A DNA stretch of 64,000 nucleotides from Paludibacteraceae bacterium (GCA_017467185.1 JAFTSS010000027.1:1-64000), one strand, 5' to 3'; shown: positions 18,916-28,368, numbered from the stretch's first letter. Numbers and translations: made by a program. The notes: a model not told the origin generated them from the letters alone.

Positions 18916-21018
18916 TTATTTCTCCCATTTTAGTTTTGGACATATAGCTGTAATAGTTTTTCCGTTAGCTATACCTTTCCATGTCCAAGTGCGACTGTAA
19001 TCCCAATATTCAGAATATTTTGAATATGATGCTTTCATAATTTCTGCCACATTGATTGGACTACTAAATTGATTAACTAAATCATAAACAGAAAAATTTC
19101 CGTCACCAGAAAGAGGACTATTGTGAAGAGTATAACAATTGTTTATAGAACATTCACCATTATAATAACCTACAATACCACTATTTTCAACTCCATCGTT
19201 AATTAAACCTTGCGAATAGCATGCGGTGATTTGACTTTCCCATCCATAACTTACACCAACAATACCACCTACATATTTTGTTGTACTTGTTGCTTCAAAC
19301 ACCGCATTAGCTTTAGATGCCGTTAATACACAAGAACCTATTCGGCCTATTAAGCCGCCAAAATTTTCACCATTTGTTGATATTGCCGTAATAATACCTT
19401 CAAACGATATTTTATCAATATCTTGTTCATTGACATAACCAATAACACCTCCAACAGAATTAGAACCTGCAATACTAGCACTCACGTGAATATCAGACAC
19501 CAAATTAGTAGCTTCATACGAAACATGAGCAATAGCCCCACCAACATATTCTGAGCCTACAATAGCAGAAGAAGATGTAGTAGATGATATAGAACACGAA
19601 GAGATATTGGCTCCAATAGTAGAATATTTGGCACCATTTAATAATCCCACTAACCCACCAACATAATTATTTCCCACAATAGAATTTGCTTTAGTTAATA
19701 TGACATGACAATTAGTAATGGAACCATAGCAAGTGCCAGCAATTGCACCGATGTAATTTCGTGTAGGGAAATTAATATTGACACTATTTAAAGTTAGATT
19801 TTTAACGATACCATCTTTTGTAATTTCAGAGAAAAGACCTACTTTGTCATTAGTTATATACTGACTGATGTTAAGATTGTATATAGTATGATTATTTCCA
19901 TCAAATGTAGTATTTAGAGGAATAGGAATCCACGGAAATCCCTCCATATCTATATCAGCAACCAACTTAAAATATGCAGAAGGATAATCCTTTATTTTAG
20001 ATAAAGATGCTGCCGTTTTGATTTGATAAGGGTCGTATGCCTCACCATTGCCACCAACAAAATCGCCATTATTGTCAGAAGGATCATCTCCTTTAGGAGT
20101 TGTCACTTGCACCTCTAGTCCGTAACCTACGCCCTGAGAATTTATAGCATACGCACGAACATAAACAACAGTATTTACTAACGAACAGTAAATTTTACTA
20201 TTAAAGCGTAAATTCTCTATTGTTTGACCTAAATCGGTGTGTTCGTCGTCGATAGTAGGATGAGGATCATAACTCCAACAGTGTCCATACTGAGTGACCA
20301 TTTCACCTCCAGTACTTGATATATTTCCACCTATTGAAAATGAATTAGCAGTGATATCAGTAGCATCTTGTGTCTCTACCGTAGGTTTTGCTATTTCGGC
20401 CTTTTGCATTATGATTCGCAAAACAACATTACCTGATGTTTTTCCTGAGTAATTAATAATAATTGTTTTATCATAACTGCCATATCCCACGATAGAACGG
20501 TCAACCGAAGCCGTAATATTCAATTGATTATTAGCTTGTATAGTTCCATTAGTTTGAGACAATTTTAGCCATTCAATATTATTTACAATGTTGAAATCAT
20601 ATTTAGTTGCAGTAGAATTTTGCAATGAAAATGACAATGTGGCATTATTATCTCCGAAATCCAAAATAGATGTAGAGACATTAAATGCTTCGGATGTTTC
20701 CAATTGTATATCTTTCAATATAGCTTGGCCAGCCAAGACCTCTACAGAAGCAGATTGGTCCATATATCCTATTTTAGTGAAAGTAAGAGTATATGTGCCA
20801 GGAGTCAAATTATCAAAAGTATAACGACCATTAGCATCTGTAAAAACAGTATTACCAGAAGGCGATAAAGCAACTTGGCAGTTTTCAATAGTTAAGGCTG
20901 TAGTATAATCTTTCACTATACCAGATATGCTACCCGTAACATCGACAATATCTCTTGCGCATGCACTGCATAAACAAAAGACGAAAAGCACAAAACTAAA
21001 TTTATATAAACTTTTCAT
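18916..21018 (-). CDS. Surface lipoprotein with carboxypeptidase-regulatory-like domain and GLUG repeats
   Basis: A 700-residue lipoprotein; the signal peptide ends in a lipobox (FCLCSAC). Domains in order: a carboxypeptidase-regulatory-like fold at residues 30-110 (TFDNLTPGTYTLTFTKIGY), a BACON-like immunoglobulin-type domain at 110-205, a fibronectin-like segment at 210-310, and from about 320 a beta-helix region with GLUG-type repeats (NNYVGGLVGLLNG, NSVGGVIGYVN, KYVGGIVGVSYG). Such proteins are cell-surface exposed in Bacteroidota and often take part in adhesion or glycan contact; the ligand is unknown. It lies between the two channel genes. Confidence 0.8.
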   Translation of the reverse strand: MKSLYKFSFVLFVFCLCSACARDIVDVTGSISGIVKDYTTALTIENCQVALSPSGNTVFTDANGRYTFDNLTPGTYTLTFTKIGYMDQSASVEVLAGQAILKDIQLETSEAFNVSTSILDFGDNNATLSFSLQNSTATKYDFNIVNNIEWLKLSQTNGTIQANNQLNITASVDRSIVGYGSYDKTIIINYSGKTSGNVVLRIIMQKAEIAKPTVETQDATDITANSFSIGGNISSTGGEMVTQYGHCWSYDPHPTIDDEHTDLGQTIENLRFNSKIYCSLVNTVVYVRAYAINSQGVGYGLEVQVTTPKGDDPSDNNGDFVGGNGEAYDPYQIKTAASLSKIKDYPSAYFKLVADIDMEGFPWIPIPLNTTFDGNNHTIYNLNISQYITNDKVGLFSEITKDGIVKNLTLNSVNINFPTRNYIGAIAGTCYGSITNCHVILTKANSIVGNNYVGGLVGLLNGAKYSTIGANISSCSISSTTSSSAIVGSEYVGGAIAHVSYEATNLVSDIHVSASIAGSNSVGGVIGYVNEQDIDKISFEGIITAISTNGENFGGLIGRIGSCVLTASKANAVFEATSTTKYVGGIVGVSYGWESQITACYSQGLINDGVENSGIVGYYNGECSINNCYTLHNSPLSGDGNFSVYDLVNQFSSPINVAEIMKASYSKYSEYWDYSRTWTWKGIANGKTITAICPKLKWEK

Positions 21019-21040
21019 TATCCCACTTATTTAGAGTACT

Positions 21041-21958
21041 TTAAAATTGATATATTAATCCAAACCCCATGTCATAGGTATTAGAAATAGGATTAAATAT
21101 TGATGTTGGTTGCATAGATATATATCCATTTTGTCGCTTAACCACCACCCTTCTTGCTCCTTTTGCCGCAAAAGCATCTATAATGTTCCACACCCAAATA
21201 CCGGCAGTAACACCTAAGCAAATATTTCGTCCAGTAGCCCAATTGTTGGCACGAGTAGAATACTGCAAAGCATATTGTGGTTGTTGTTTAACTTTAGCAG
21301 CATAAGCCGCACGCGTGCTTTCGCATAAAACAATTCCCGTTATGCCTGCTACATCAGCTACAAGAAAAGATACACCTTTAGCTATATCACCTTTCATAAA
21401 TTGACCTGCACCTGGAATTATTGATACCAATCCAGCAGCACCATAGCGTGTAGTTGTAGTGATGTTGTCGTAGTAACTCCCACCATAAACATTTTGATCG
21501 GCTACAGTATATAATATGCTCACAAAATAGAGTCCATTTTTTTGTATCCAATACTCATCAATCGTACGACATAGCATATTTATTTTTCTGCCATTTTCGA
21601 CTACTTCCATTGTAAAATCATCAACTTGAGTATTCTTATATGACATTTTTGCATTACCACCACTACGTTCATTATAGGTTTGAGTAGTGGTCATTTGCAT
21701 TTGTTGTTTTAATACACTATTGATTTCTAAGCCCCGTTCACGTTCTAAATGATTAGCTAAATCAACAGCACACGCTTGACGAGCAGCTTCTAAAGAGCTA
21801 CCACTACCTTCGGCTTTAACAAAAATATAATTGCCAGATTTAGATTTTGGTAATTGCTTAGTCATCCATTGAGGACGCAATCTGTCGGAGCGATTGACCG
21901 ATTGCGCCATCAATATAGAACATATTATCAAAATTGCTAAAAGAAAATAGCGTTTCAT
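21041..21958 (-). CDS. Exported protein of unknown function, LPP20-like N-terminal part
   Basis: A 305-residue protein with a signal peptide (MKRYFLLAILIICSILMAQ). Residues 30-160 resemble the LPP20-like fold seen in the next gene (AEGSGSSLEAARQACAVDLANHL). Residues 180-215 are hydrophobic with the pattern GAAGLVSIIPGAGQFMKGD, as in membrane-spanning DUF5683-like proteins. The C-terminus ends in IYQF, an aromatic terminus typical of outer-membrane beta strands. Spacing to the flanking genes is 19-23 nt, consistent with one operon. Function unknown. Confidence 0.65.
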   Translation of the reverse strand: MKRYFLLAILIICSILMAQSVNRSDRLRPQWMTKQLPKSKSGNYIFVKAEGSGSSLEAARQACAVDLANHLERERGLEINSVLKQQMQMTTTQTYNERSGGNAKMSYKNTQVDDFTMEVVENGRKINMLCRTIDEYWIQKNGLYFVSILYTVADQNVYGGSYYDNITTTTRYGAAGLVSIIPGAGQFMKGDIAKGVSFLVADVAGITGIVLCESTRAAYAAKVKQQPQYALQYSTRANNWATGRNICLGVTAGIWVWNIIDAFAAKGARRVVVKRQNGYISMQPTSIFNPISNTYDMGFGLIYQF

Positions 21959-21976
21959 ACTATTTTAATAAAAAAA

Positions 21977-22954
21977 TTAATAAGTTGGTACAGGAGGAGG
22001 AACGCTACCAGGGTTATAAGTGACAAAAATATTTTTCAATTCAGGAAAACTGCCGGCAGGCATCCAATTAGCTAAACCTTCACGCCATATATATGTGTTG
22101 CTTGTGATTTGTCCAGAATTTGCTAAACTGCTAAGTTGTTGGATAGAGACAGGTCCAAATTGATTATTGCCAATAGCATAATAATATATAGCTTGATTAC
22201 TGTTTGCTTGTTGAGTTTGTTGAGCCTCTATTTTTGCTATATTTCGCTCGTTTTGGCGATCAAGATTTTCTTGTTCCATCTCATTTTCATACTCAGCTTT
22301 TGTTTTATTGCCTTTCAAGCGGTCGTACTCATCCCATGTTTCTTGCATATCTTCAATGAATTTAGCACGATTTTGGAGGATTCGTTGACCTTGTTCTTCA
22401 ATAGCACCAATTACCCCAGCTCGGTCGTATTTAACACAAACTTCATATTTGTACTGTTTAGTCTTGCTATTGTACAATTTTCGAGAGTCCAAAACAGTAG
22501 CACCCACTACAGCACCTTTTGCTAAAGCAATTAAATTTTCTCTAACACTTTGGTCAATATGCATACTTTCATTCACAACTTTTTGATCGTTATAATCTTC
22601 AATGGCATATTTAATATATGTCTCGATTTGTTGTTGTAAATTAGCAACAGCTTGAGAACGTGCAATGTTAAGAGCTAACTGTTCTTTAGGAGAAACACCG
22701 ATACCATAACCACGAATCTCACCATAAGGAGGATTTTGAGCTGCCTGTTGAATAGGCGACATCTCTTGTACAGTAAATCCCTCTTCGTCAGTTGTAGGTA
22801 CAACAGGAGGTTGTGGCAACTGAGGTTGCTGTTGTACTCCTACATAATTAGGATAAGGTTGTTGCACTTGTTGATTAGCCGCTTTTTTAGATGCACAAGA
22901 AGTTGCACCTAATGCACAAGCGATAAGCACAATAATAAAAAGTTTATTTTTCAT
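21977..22954 (-). CDS. LPP20-like lipoprotein with C-terminal GYF_2 domain
   Basis: A 325-residue lipoprotein (lipobox in CALGATSC). After a Q/P-rich linker come an LPP20-like domain (GYGIGVSPKEQLALNIARSQAV near residue 83) and a charged helical stretch, then a GYF_2 domain at the C-terminus (YYYAIGNNQFGPVSIQQL and TYIWREGLANWMPAG near 255-305). GYF_2 domains bind peptides or partner proteins. The N-terminal half is probably anchored to a membrane facing the periplasm. Likely co-transcribed with the upstream channel paralog (49-nt gap). Confidence 0.75.
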   Translation of the reverse strand: MKNKLFIIVLIACALGATSCASKKAANQQVQQPYPNYVGVQQQPQLPQPPVVPTTDEEGFTVQEMSPIQQAAQNPPYGEIRGYGIGVSPKEQLALNIARSQAVANLQQQIETYIKYAIEDYNDQKVVNESMHIDQSVRENLIALAKGAVVGATVLDSRKLYNSKTKQYKYEVCVKYDRAGVIGAIEEQGQRILQNRAKFIEDMQETWDEYDRLKGNKTKAEYENEMEQENLDRQNERNIAKIEAQQTQQANSNQAIYYYAIGNNQFGPVSIQQLSSLANSGQITSNTYIWREGLANWMPAGSFPELKNIFVTYNPGSVPPPVPTY

Positions 22955-23003
22955 AGTGGTAAAAAATTTATTTGTTTATAATTAAAAATAACAATCACTT
23001 TTT

Positions 23004-24728
23004 TTATTCTTTATAATACTCAAAGCCAAAATCTTCGCCTAACATACGTTTAGTTAATTCTTTAGAAATTGGCATATTATCGATATTTGCAAAATGTTTA
23101 TTCATTTTCTCTGCCATGTGTTTTGCCACTTCTAAATAACGGAAATCCCAACAAGTAACACTCCATGCTATACGAATTGTAAATGCATTACAAACTTTTC
23201 CACCATCAACAAAACGGGCTACATTTTTTAGCGTAGTTCCATCGTGGAATCGATGTTTATCCGATTCAAAACCATATTTTTCTTTCAAAGTGTCAGACAA
23301 ATCACAATACATTTTATCGAAAGAATCCGTATCAATAATAGTCAAATTATCGGCGGTATAACCCGAGTCTCCTTTTTTAGCTCCATATATATAATGGAAT
23401 AAAGTTGGATAAACTGGTTCTTGACCTCCACTTGCTGACAATATAAAAATAACCCAACTATTTTTATCTACAGCAAATTGTTTAATATCATCTAAAAATG
23501 GTCTCAGATTAGGGCAAGCGTCAACATTATTTATGGTGTAGTATGTTACTGGAGAATCTGGGTTAACTTCAATTTCTTTTGACACGAAATTAAATCCACC
23601 TATTTTAGCCAAATAATAGGCAAATTGGCCTGTTGCAGCTTCAGAAACAGATGAAGTAGATACAATTGTAACCTTAGAGTTACGATTGATACAACAACCA
23701 TAATCTCTGTTTTTGTAAAAAGTTTCGACTACAAGTTTATCTTCTGGATGTTCTTCAATTGGACGCGTTGTAGCAAGATTGCGTAAACGGAAATTTTCTG
23801 AATTATCTATAGCATCAAAAATTTCTTCTAAAGATATACGCTGTTTTGCTTGTATATCTGCAACTGAAACAAATTTAGGTGCAATAATGTATTTGGTATA
23901 TCGACATTGTATATGTTTAAACGATTTTTTTAATCGCTCAATATTAGTTTTAATTAAATCGGCTTTTTCATCGGATTCCATTACTTCGGTAAAAGCAGAG
24001 CCAATAAGACCGGCAGGGACGGCGAAAATAGCAATACCGAGAATACCAATAATAGTGGCAATTATGCGACCGACGAAAGTGATAGGAGGTGTATCGGCAA
24101 AATTTCCTGGGTCGCCAATATACTGTGCAAAAGCCCAAACTACTGAAATCCAACCATTGTCGTAGACCTCAGGTTGCGCCTCGTGTTCAACAAAGAATAG
24201 AACAAACGAGAGAATTAATGTGATGATAGTAAGAAATTGAAGCGACACCACCATTTCATCTTTTTTTGAACGAATTGCACGCGACAATACATTAAATGCC
24301 TTCATATAGCGAAATACACGCAAAAGTCGAGCTATACGAAATGCTTTTAATGCAGCATAAGGCATTGGCATAAAGAAATTCAGATAGAATGGATAGGTAG
24401 AGATTATATCTATCAATCCATAGAATGAACAACAATATCGAACACGACCTTTAAAACCTTTGTATTTTTCATCACTTATATCCGCACACCAAATACGCAA
24501 AGTCACCTCGATAGTGAAAAATATAGTGGTCAATATATCGACAAAATGTAATATTTTACCATATTGTAATACGATAACATCATAAGTAGAGAGAAAGACC
24601 TCAACTGTTGATAATACAATAAATCCTATGATAACATAATCGACATAATTATGCCATTGTTTAGTGCGGAGATTGTCATCAAACACTCGCGCTAATTCTT
24701 GTTTAAAATTTTGTACTTTTGATTCCAT
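23004..24728 (-). CDS. Voltage-gated-type ion channel with large C-terminal domain, paralog 2
   Basis: 574 residues; residues 8-245 are almost identical to the channel at 17155-18864, with the same S4-like RLLRVFRYMKAF and the same unusual pore loop FAQYIGDPGNF. From about residue 250 the sequences drop to moderate similarity, but a shared skeleton persists (YGCCI..NSKVTIVSTS, AKIGGFNFV.KE, PVTYYTINNVDACPN). The sharp change in identity suggests recent duplication with gene conversion of the channel half. The C-terminal domain is unrecognised and cytoplasmic by topology. Confidence 0.8.
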   Translation of the reverse strand: MESKVQNFKQELARVFDDNLRTKQWHNYVDYVIIGFIVLSTVEVFLSTYDVIVLQYGKILHFVDILTTIFFTIEVTLRIWCADISDEKYKGFKGRVRYCCSFYGLIDIISTYPFYLNFFMPMPYAALKAFRIARLLRVFRYMKAFNVLSRAIRSKKDEMVVSLQFLTIITLILSFVLFFVEHEAQPEVYDNGWISVVWAFAQYIGDPGNFADTPPITFVGRIIATIIGILGIAIFAVPAGLIGSAFTEVMESDEKADLIKTNIERLKKSFKHIQCRYTKYIIAPKFVSVADIQAKQRISLEEIFDAIDNSENFRLRNLATTRPIEEHPEDKLVVETFYKNRDYGCCINRNSKVTIVSTSSVSEAATGQFAYYLAKIGGFNFVSKEIEVNPDSPVTYYTINNVDACPNLRPFLDDIKQFAVDKNSWVIFILSASGGQEPVYPTLFHYIYGAKKGDSGYTADNLTIIDTDSFDKMYCDLSDTLKEKYGFESDKHRFHDGTTLKNVARFVDGGKVCNAFTIRIAWSVTCWDFRYLEVAKHMAEKMNKHFANIDNMPISKELTKRMLGEDFGFEYYKE

Positions 24729-24743
24729 ATTATTTTATTTACA

Positions 24744-25508
24744 TTAATTTATCAACCATGCGATGCCGAGACCAACATTAGAGTAAGACTTAGGGTCTTG
24801 GCAATTGAATGAAGCATAGAGGTCGAATTGGATACGTGGATGAACAATGTAGTTGAATCCAAAATCGAGATTGGCATCAACTGCAGTTTTGCCAGTTGAG
24901 AGGTCATAACGAGTGAAATAGTTGTAACTTTCGAGGAAAGCACCAAAATTGTCAGTTATACCAAAACCGAGACAAATGGCAAGGAATGTGGCAGGAATAG
25001 CATCTTCACCATTCCACTCTACGCCGACATTATATCCGACATTAAACCAATCAGTAATATCATTTTGAAACAAGAGATAAAGACTTGGGGCTACGTGTAT
25101 AGTATGCGCCAAATCGGATGTGGATGGAATAGCAAGATTTGCCATAAAACTGATAGCAGGAACATATTGTCCACCTTCGAGTACTTTGATTTTAGTTCCA
25201 ATCGTGAGAGGTTCGACACTATAGTTCCATGGGGTACCTAAGTTTTCAGTTAAAGTGCCATCATATTGCAAACGCAATTCGGCAAAATCAGACAAACCAA
25301 AGCGCAACATAGCTGTTGGTAAAGTAATTGCAGATGTACCAGAATAATCCCATTGAAAACCAGTTTCGAACTGAACTTTCTTAAATGGCAATATATCGAC
25401 ACCTGTAGCCATGCCAGGTCGATCGGCAGAAATAGTAAATTCAGACTTTTGTGCGACTAAAACTGATAGCGACAAGATAAATAAAAGAGAAAAAATAATA
25501 CGTTTCAT
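24744..25508 (-). CDS. Outer-membrane beta-barrel protein, MetA-pathway (phenol degradation) family-like
   Basis: A 254-residue exported protein (signal peptide MKRIIFSLLFILSLSVLVAQ). It begins the mature part with ISADRPGMATGVDILPFKKVQFETGFQW, a pattern typical of the putative MetA-pathway/transporter barrel family of Bacteroidota. Alternating hydrophobic strands follow and the C-terminus is LGIAWLIN. Role unknown. It overlaps the pyroglutamyl-peptidase gene upstream by 4 nt and lies 15 nt before the channel gene, so the genes are probably co-transcribed. Confidence 0.7.
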   Translation of the reverse strand: MKRIIFSLLFILSLSVLVAQKSEFTISADRPGMATGVDILPFKKVQFETGFQWDYSGTSAITLPTAMLRFGLSDFAELRLQYDGTLTENLGTPWNYSVEPLTIGTKIKVLEGGQYVPAISFMANLAIPSTSDLAHTIHVAPSLYLLFQNDITDWFNVGYNVGVEWNGEDAIPATFLAICLGFGITDNFGAFLESYNYFTRYDLSTGKTAVDANLDFGFNYIVHPRIQFDLYASFNCQDPKSYSNVGLGIAWLIN

Positions 25509-26098
25509 AAAATCTTAATTATTTCGTGTAAAGCAATTTGCATTTGTTGAAGAGGCAAGGATGGGTTTTGTGTGCCTGAAACTTGTTCGGTCAAGCGAGG
25601 AAGATGTACAAAACCTATTTTTGTTGGCAACGACAATTTATCGCACCAATACAATAACTCATAAAATAGATGATTACAAACGTATGTACCTGCCGAATTT
25701 GATATTATGGCAGGTATATTTTTTGCTGCCACTGCATGTTGTATCGCTTTGATTGGTAAAGATGAAAAATAGGCATTTTTGCCATCTGCGTGTATTGGCT
25801 CGTCCGCAGGGGTATAACCACTATTGTCGGCAGTGCGGGCATCATCAAGGTTCAATGCCACACGCTCGATACGGATAGAGTCGCCGGTGCATTGTCCGAA
25901 AGCTAATACAATATCAGGTTTATATTGTTTTAGTATTTCTGGAACAATAGACGAAACTACCCGAAATTCGACAGGCAATCTAAATTTAATACACTCAATG
26001 CCACTTGTAGTATTCTCGAAAGAATCCACAAGCGACCAAGATGAGTTTATTTTATACTCATGAAAAGGCTCAAAGCCAGTAAGTAATATGCGTTTCAT
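25505..26098 (-). CDS. pcp: Pyroglutamyl-peptidase I
   Basis: A cysteine peptidase (C15 family) that removes N-terminal pyroglutamate from peptides in the cytoplasm. About 197 residues from the chosen start MKRILLTGFEPF, which is the family's standard N-terminus. Catalytic elements are visible: the region around the glutamate (RIERVALNLDDAR near residue 80), the cysteine in NSAGTYVCNHLFY near 143 and the histidine in GFVHLP near 167. The longer open frame upstream encodes only a low-complexity repeat (HYSNHHYRNRHYDNS) and is rejected. Confidence 0.9.
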   Translation of the reverse strand: MKRILLTGFEPFHEYKINSSWSLVDSFENTTSGIECIKFRLPVEFRVVSSIVPEILKQYKPDIVLAFGQCTGDSIRIERVALNLDDARTADNSGYTPADEPIHADGKNAYFSSLPIKAIQHAVAAKNIPAIISNSAGTYVCNHLFYELLYWCDKLSLPTKIGFVHLPRLTEQVSGTQNPSLPLQQMQIALHEIIKIL

Positions 26099-26214
26099 TG
26101 AATTATCGTAATGACGATTACGGTAATGGTGGTTACTATAATGAAAATTTTGCACGTAAACGTATTATTTGCTCGATTGTTAAAATACTTTTTTACTATA
26201 AATAAGTTAAAAAA

Positions 26215-26246
26215 TTTGTTTATCTCAGAAAAAAATAGTACTTTTG
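26215..26246 (+). promoter_or_regulatory. Promoter of the AAA/DUF4143 ATPase gene
   Basis: TTTG (26215-26218), a 20-nt spacer and TACTTTTG (26239-26246) match the Bacteroidota TTTG/TAnnTTTG consensus, leaving a leader of about 70 nt before the ATG at 26320. Confidence 0.65.
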
Positions 26247-26319
26247 TTGCGATTTTATGGCAAACTTGCCGTAAAATTGGAATATAACAATAAAATAAAT
26301 GACATAATCGACTGTAAAT

Positions 26320-27573
26320 ATGGAAATTAAACGAGATTTATATTTATCAAAACTCATTCAATCAAGAGATAATGGTCTAGTAAAAGTAGTAACAGGGTTA
26401 CGTCGTTCTGGCAAATCATATCTTTTAAAGACTCTTTTCAAAAATTATTTATTGTCAGAAGGTGTGAGTACAGACCACATACTAATTGTAGATTTAGAAA
26501 ATATACGTAATAAAAAATTTTTAAATGTAGATTATTTTATAGAATGGTTAGATGATCATATCACAGACGATAAAACTCATTATTTAATCATTGATGAAAT
26601 ACAAACAATTCCTAATTTTACAGAATTACTTGGTGGTTTAGTAACTACTGAACATTTAGATGTATATGTAACTGGCAGTAATTCACATTTACTTAGTTCA
26701 GATGTTGCAACTGAGTTTCGTGGTCGCGGTGATGAGATACATCTATATCCTTTATCTTTCGCTGAATTTTGTTCTATCTATATAGGTAATGAAGTTGATG
26801 CTTTACAAGAATATTTGACTTATGGAGGGCTTCCATATGTACATACCTTATCAAATGATGAAAAAAAATCTAACTATTTAGATCAAATTTATCGGTCTGT
26901 ATATTTAAGAGATATTTTTGAACGTTATACAATTGAACATCCAAAAGAATTTCAAGAATTATTAAGAATTTTATCTTCATGTATAGGGACACCTCAAAAT
27001 TCTAATAAAATTGCAAATACATTCAAAAGTATAAAAAAAATGCAATCAATTACATCTAAAACAATAGATAAATATATTGAGTACATTGAAAATGCATTTC
27101 TTCTGGAAGAAGCTCAACGTTATGACATCAAAGGACGCCAATATATAGGCAATTTATCTAAATATTATTTCCAAGATTTAGGTTTAAGGAATGTAATTTT
27201 ACATTTCCGTCAAATAGAAGAAACTCATTTGATGGAAAATCTAATTTATAATCAATTACGTATGTTAGGATATCGAGTAGATGTAGGTAATATTCCAATC
27301 CGTACTACCATTAATGGGGAACAAAAACGTTCTAATTTAGAGATTGATTTTGTTGCAAATCTTGGATCTCAACGATATTATATACAATCGGCATGGCGTC
27401 TGCCCGACGCAGAAAAACGAGAGCAAGAAATTCGTCCTTTCATCAATGTAGCAGATTCATTTCCAAAGATTGTAATTGTTGGAGAGCAAATAAAATTGCG
27501 CAGAGATGAATATGGTATTACCTATATTAGCATATATCAGTTTTTGAAAGAACCCCACATAGTATTAAGATAA
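26320..27573 (+). CDS. AAA ATPase with DUF4143 C-terminal domain
   Basis: A 417-residue cytoplasmic ATPase of the AAA_14/DUF4143 family. Walker A is GLRRSGKSYL near residue 26, Walker B is HYLIIDEIQ near 91, and sensor-like TGSNSHLLSS lies near 125. The C-terminal half has the DUF4143 winged-helix and nuclease-like parts (LEIDFVANLGSQRYYIQSAW near 343). These proteins are very frequent, often mobile genes of Bacteroidota; function is unproven. Another member lies at 33335 and a broken relative at 14590. Confidence 0.85.
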   Translation: MEIKRDLYLSKLIQSRDNGLVKVVTGLRRSGKSYLLKTLFKNYLLSEGVSTDHILIVDLENIRNKKFLNVDYFIEWLDDHITDDKTHYLIIDEIQTIPNFTELLGGLVTTEHLDVYVTGSNSHLLSSDVATEFRGRGDEIHLYPLSFAEFCSIYIGNEVDALQEYLTYGGLPYVHTLSNDEKKSNYLDQIYRSVYLRDIFERYTIEHPKEFQELLRILSSCIGTPQNSNKIANTFKSIKKMQSITSKTIDKYIEYIENAFLLEEAQRYDIKGRQYIGNLSKYYFQDLGLRNVILHFRQIEETHLMENLIYNQLRMLGYRVDVGNIPIRTTINGEQKRSNLEIDFVANLGSQRYYIQSAWRLPDAEKREQEIRPFINVADSFPKIVIVGEQIKLRRDEYGITYISIYQFLKEPHIVLR

Positions 27574-27610
27574 TTCTTTACAATTTTTCAAAGAACGATT
27601 TTATATTTGT

Positions 27611-27655
27611 AGGCATTCAAGGATTCAATCTTGAATGCCTTATTGTTTTTCTATT
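27611..27655 (+). terminator. Intrinsic terminator after the ATPase gene
   Basis: AGGCATTCAAG pairs with CTTGAATGCCT (27611-27640), followed by a T-rich tail. The stem shares the AGGCATTC word with the hairpins at 27991 and 28427 in the neighbouring cassette. Confidence 0.75.
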
Positions 27656-27672
27656 GCCTATTTTATTATAAA

Positions 27673-27915
27673 TTATTTACAACGCTTCAATGCTTCTTTG
27701 GCATCTTCGATATAACGTTTGATGCGTTCGATGTCGCGGTCGTGCGAAGCTGCACGGTCGATTTTATTTTTACGATAAGTTGCTTTAGACGAAGGAGTAG
27801 AAGCACGTTTGATTAAATCGGCATAACGAACATTGTCACGTTTTTTTTCTTCTTTTTCTTTTGCTAAATCAGCTCGCAAATCGATAATTTTTTTGCGATA
27901 ATACTCTTTACTCAT
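27673..27915 (-). CDS. Small charged coiled-coil protein
   Basis: 80 residues, with over a third Lys, Arg, Asp or Glu and a heptad-like pattern (YYRKKIIDLRADLAKEKEEKKRD; DIERIKRYIEDAKEALKR), so probably an extended helix or coiled coil. No family recognised. It is the last gene of the minus-strand cassette that contains the small paralogous proteins. Confidence 0.6.
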   Translation of the reverse strand: MSKEYYRKKIIDLRADLAKEKEEKKRDNVRYADLIKRASTPSSKATYRKNKIDRAASHDRDIERIKRYIEDAKEALKRCK

Positions 27916-27990
27916 AATATTTAGGATTTAAAGTTATTGTTTGATGGCGGTTTTCTTCGGCATAGGTTTCACCATCTTGATTTATACATG

Positions 27991-28023
27991 TAGGCAAACG
28001 GGGGGGGGCAAGCCCGAATGCCT
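27991..28023 (-). terminator. Hairpin after small paralog 1, with a G9 tract
   Basis: Inverted words AGGC...GCCT with an inner CGGG/CCCG stem stand between the 27915 and 28353 genes. A run of nine G (28000-28008) interrupts the hairpin. An almost identical hairpin without the G run follows the next gene, at 28427-28456. Confidence 0.5.
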
Positions 28024-28038
28024 TAATTATGTTGCTGA

Positions 28039-28353
28039 TTATTTGCCTGCAGACACGAGAGTAACAGAGTTATCAGCCAAAGCAGAGTCATCAGCGTTAG
28101 CTACTTGTACGCCAATACCATACATTTCAGCGACTTTTTTCTCGAAGTTACCTACTTGCATATTACCTTTCACTGCAAGTTCGCCACCTTTAGCGCCTTC
28201 AGCACGGATAGATGCCAAAGTAGCTTCATCATCTGCGAATGCACCTTTACAAGTTACGCTTTTATAAACGCGAAGAGTTGAACCAAATGCTTTTTTAAAT
28301 TCACTTTTTAAGGTTTTCACTTTCATGTTACCTTTCAATGCAATTTCTGCCAT
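28039..28353 (-). CDS. Small paralogous protein 1 of the cassette, unknown function
   Basis: 104 residues, no signal peptide or membrane segment. It shares with the genes at 28476 and 30579 the layout KVKTLKSEFKKAF, then TLRVYKS, ADDEATLASIR, a GGELAVKGNMQVGNFEKKV block and a C-terminal valine-rich strand (GVQVANADDSALADNSVTLV). The two near neighbours are over half identical by eye, so the genes arose by tandem duplication. The fold looks alpha/beta and is not recognised. A conserved leader (28369-28420) precedes it. Confidence 0.7.
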   Translation of the reverse strand: MAEIALKGNMKVKTLKSEFKKAFGSTLRVYKSVTCKGAFADDEATLASIRAEGAKGGELAVKGNMQVGNFEKKVAEMYGIGVQVANADDSALADNSVTLVSAGK

Positions 28354-28368
28354 AGTAATAAATTTTTA

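Noticed and set aside
25505..26155. Longer pyroglutamyl-peptidase with N-terminal HYSNHHYRNRHYDNS
   Set aside because: The extension is low-complexity repeat, and the family starts at MKRILLTGFEPF.
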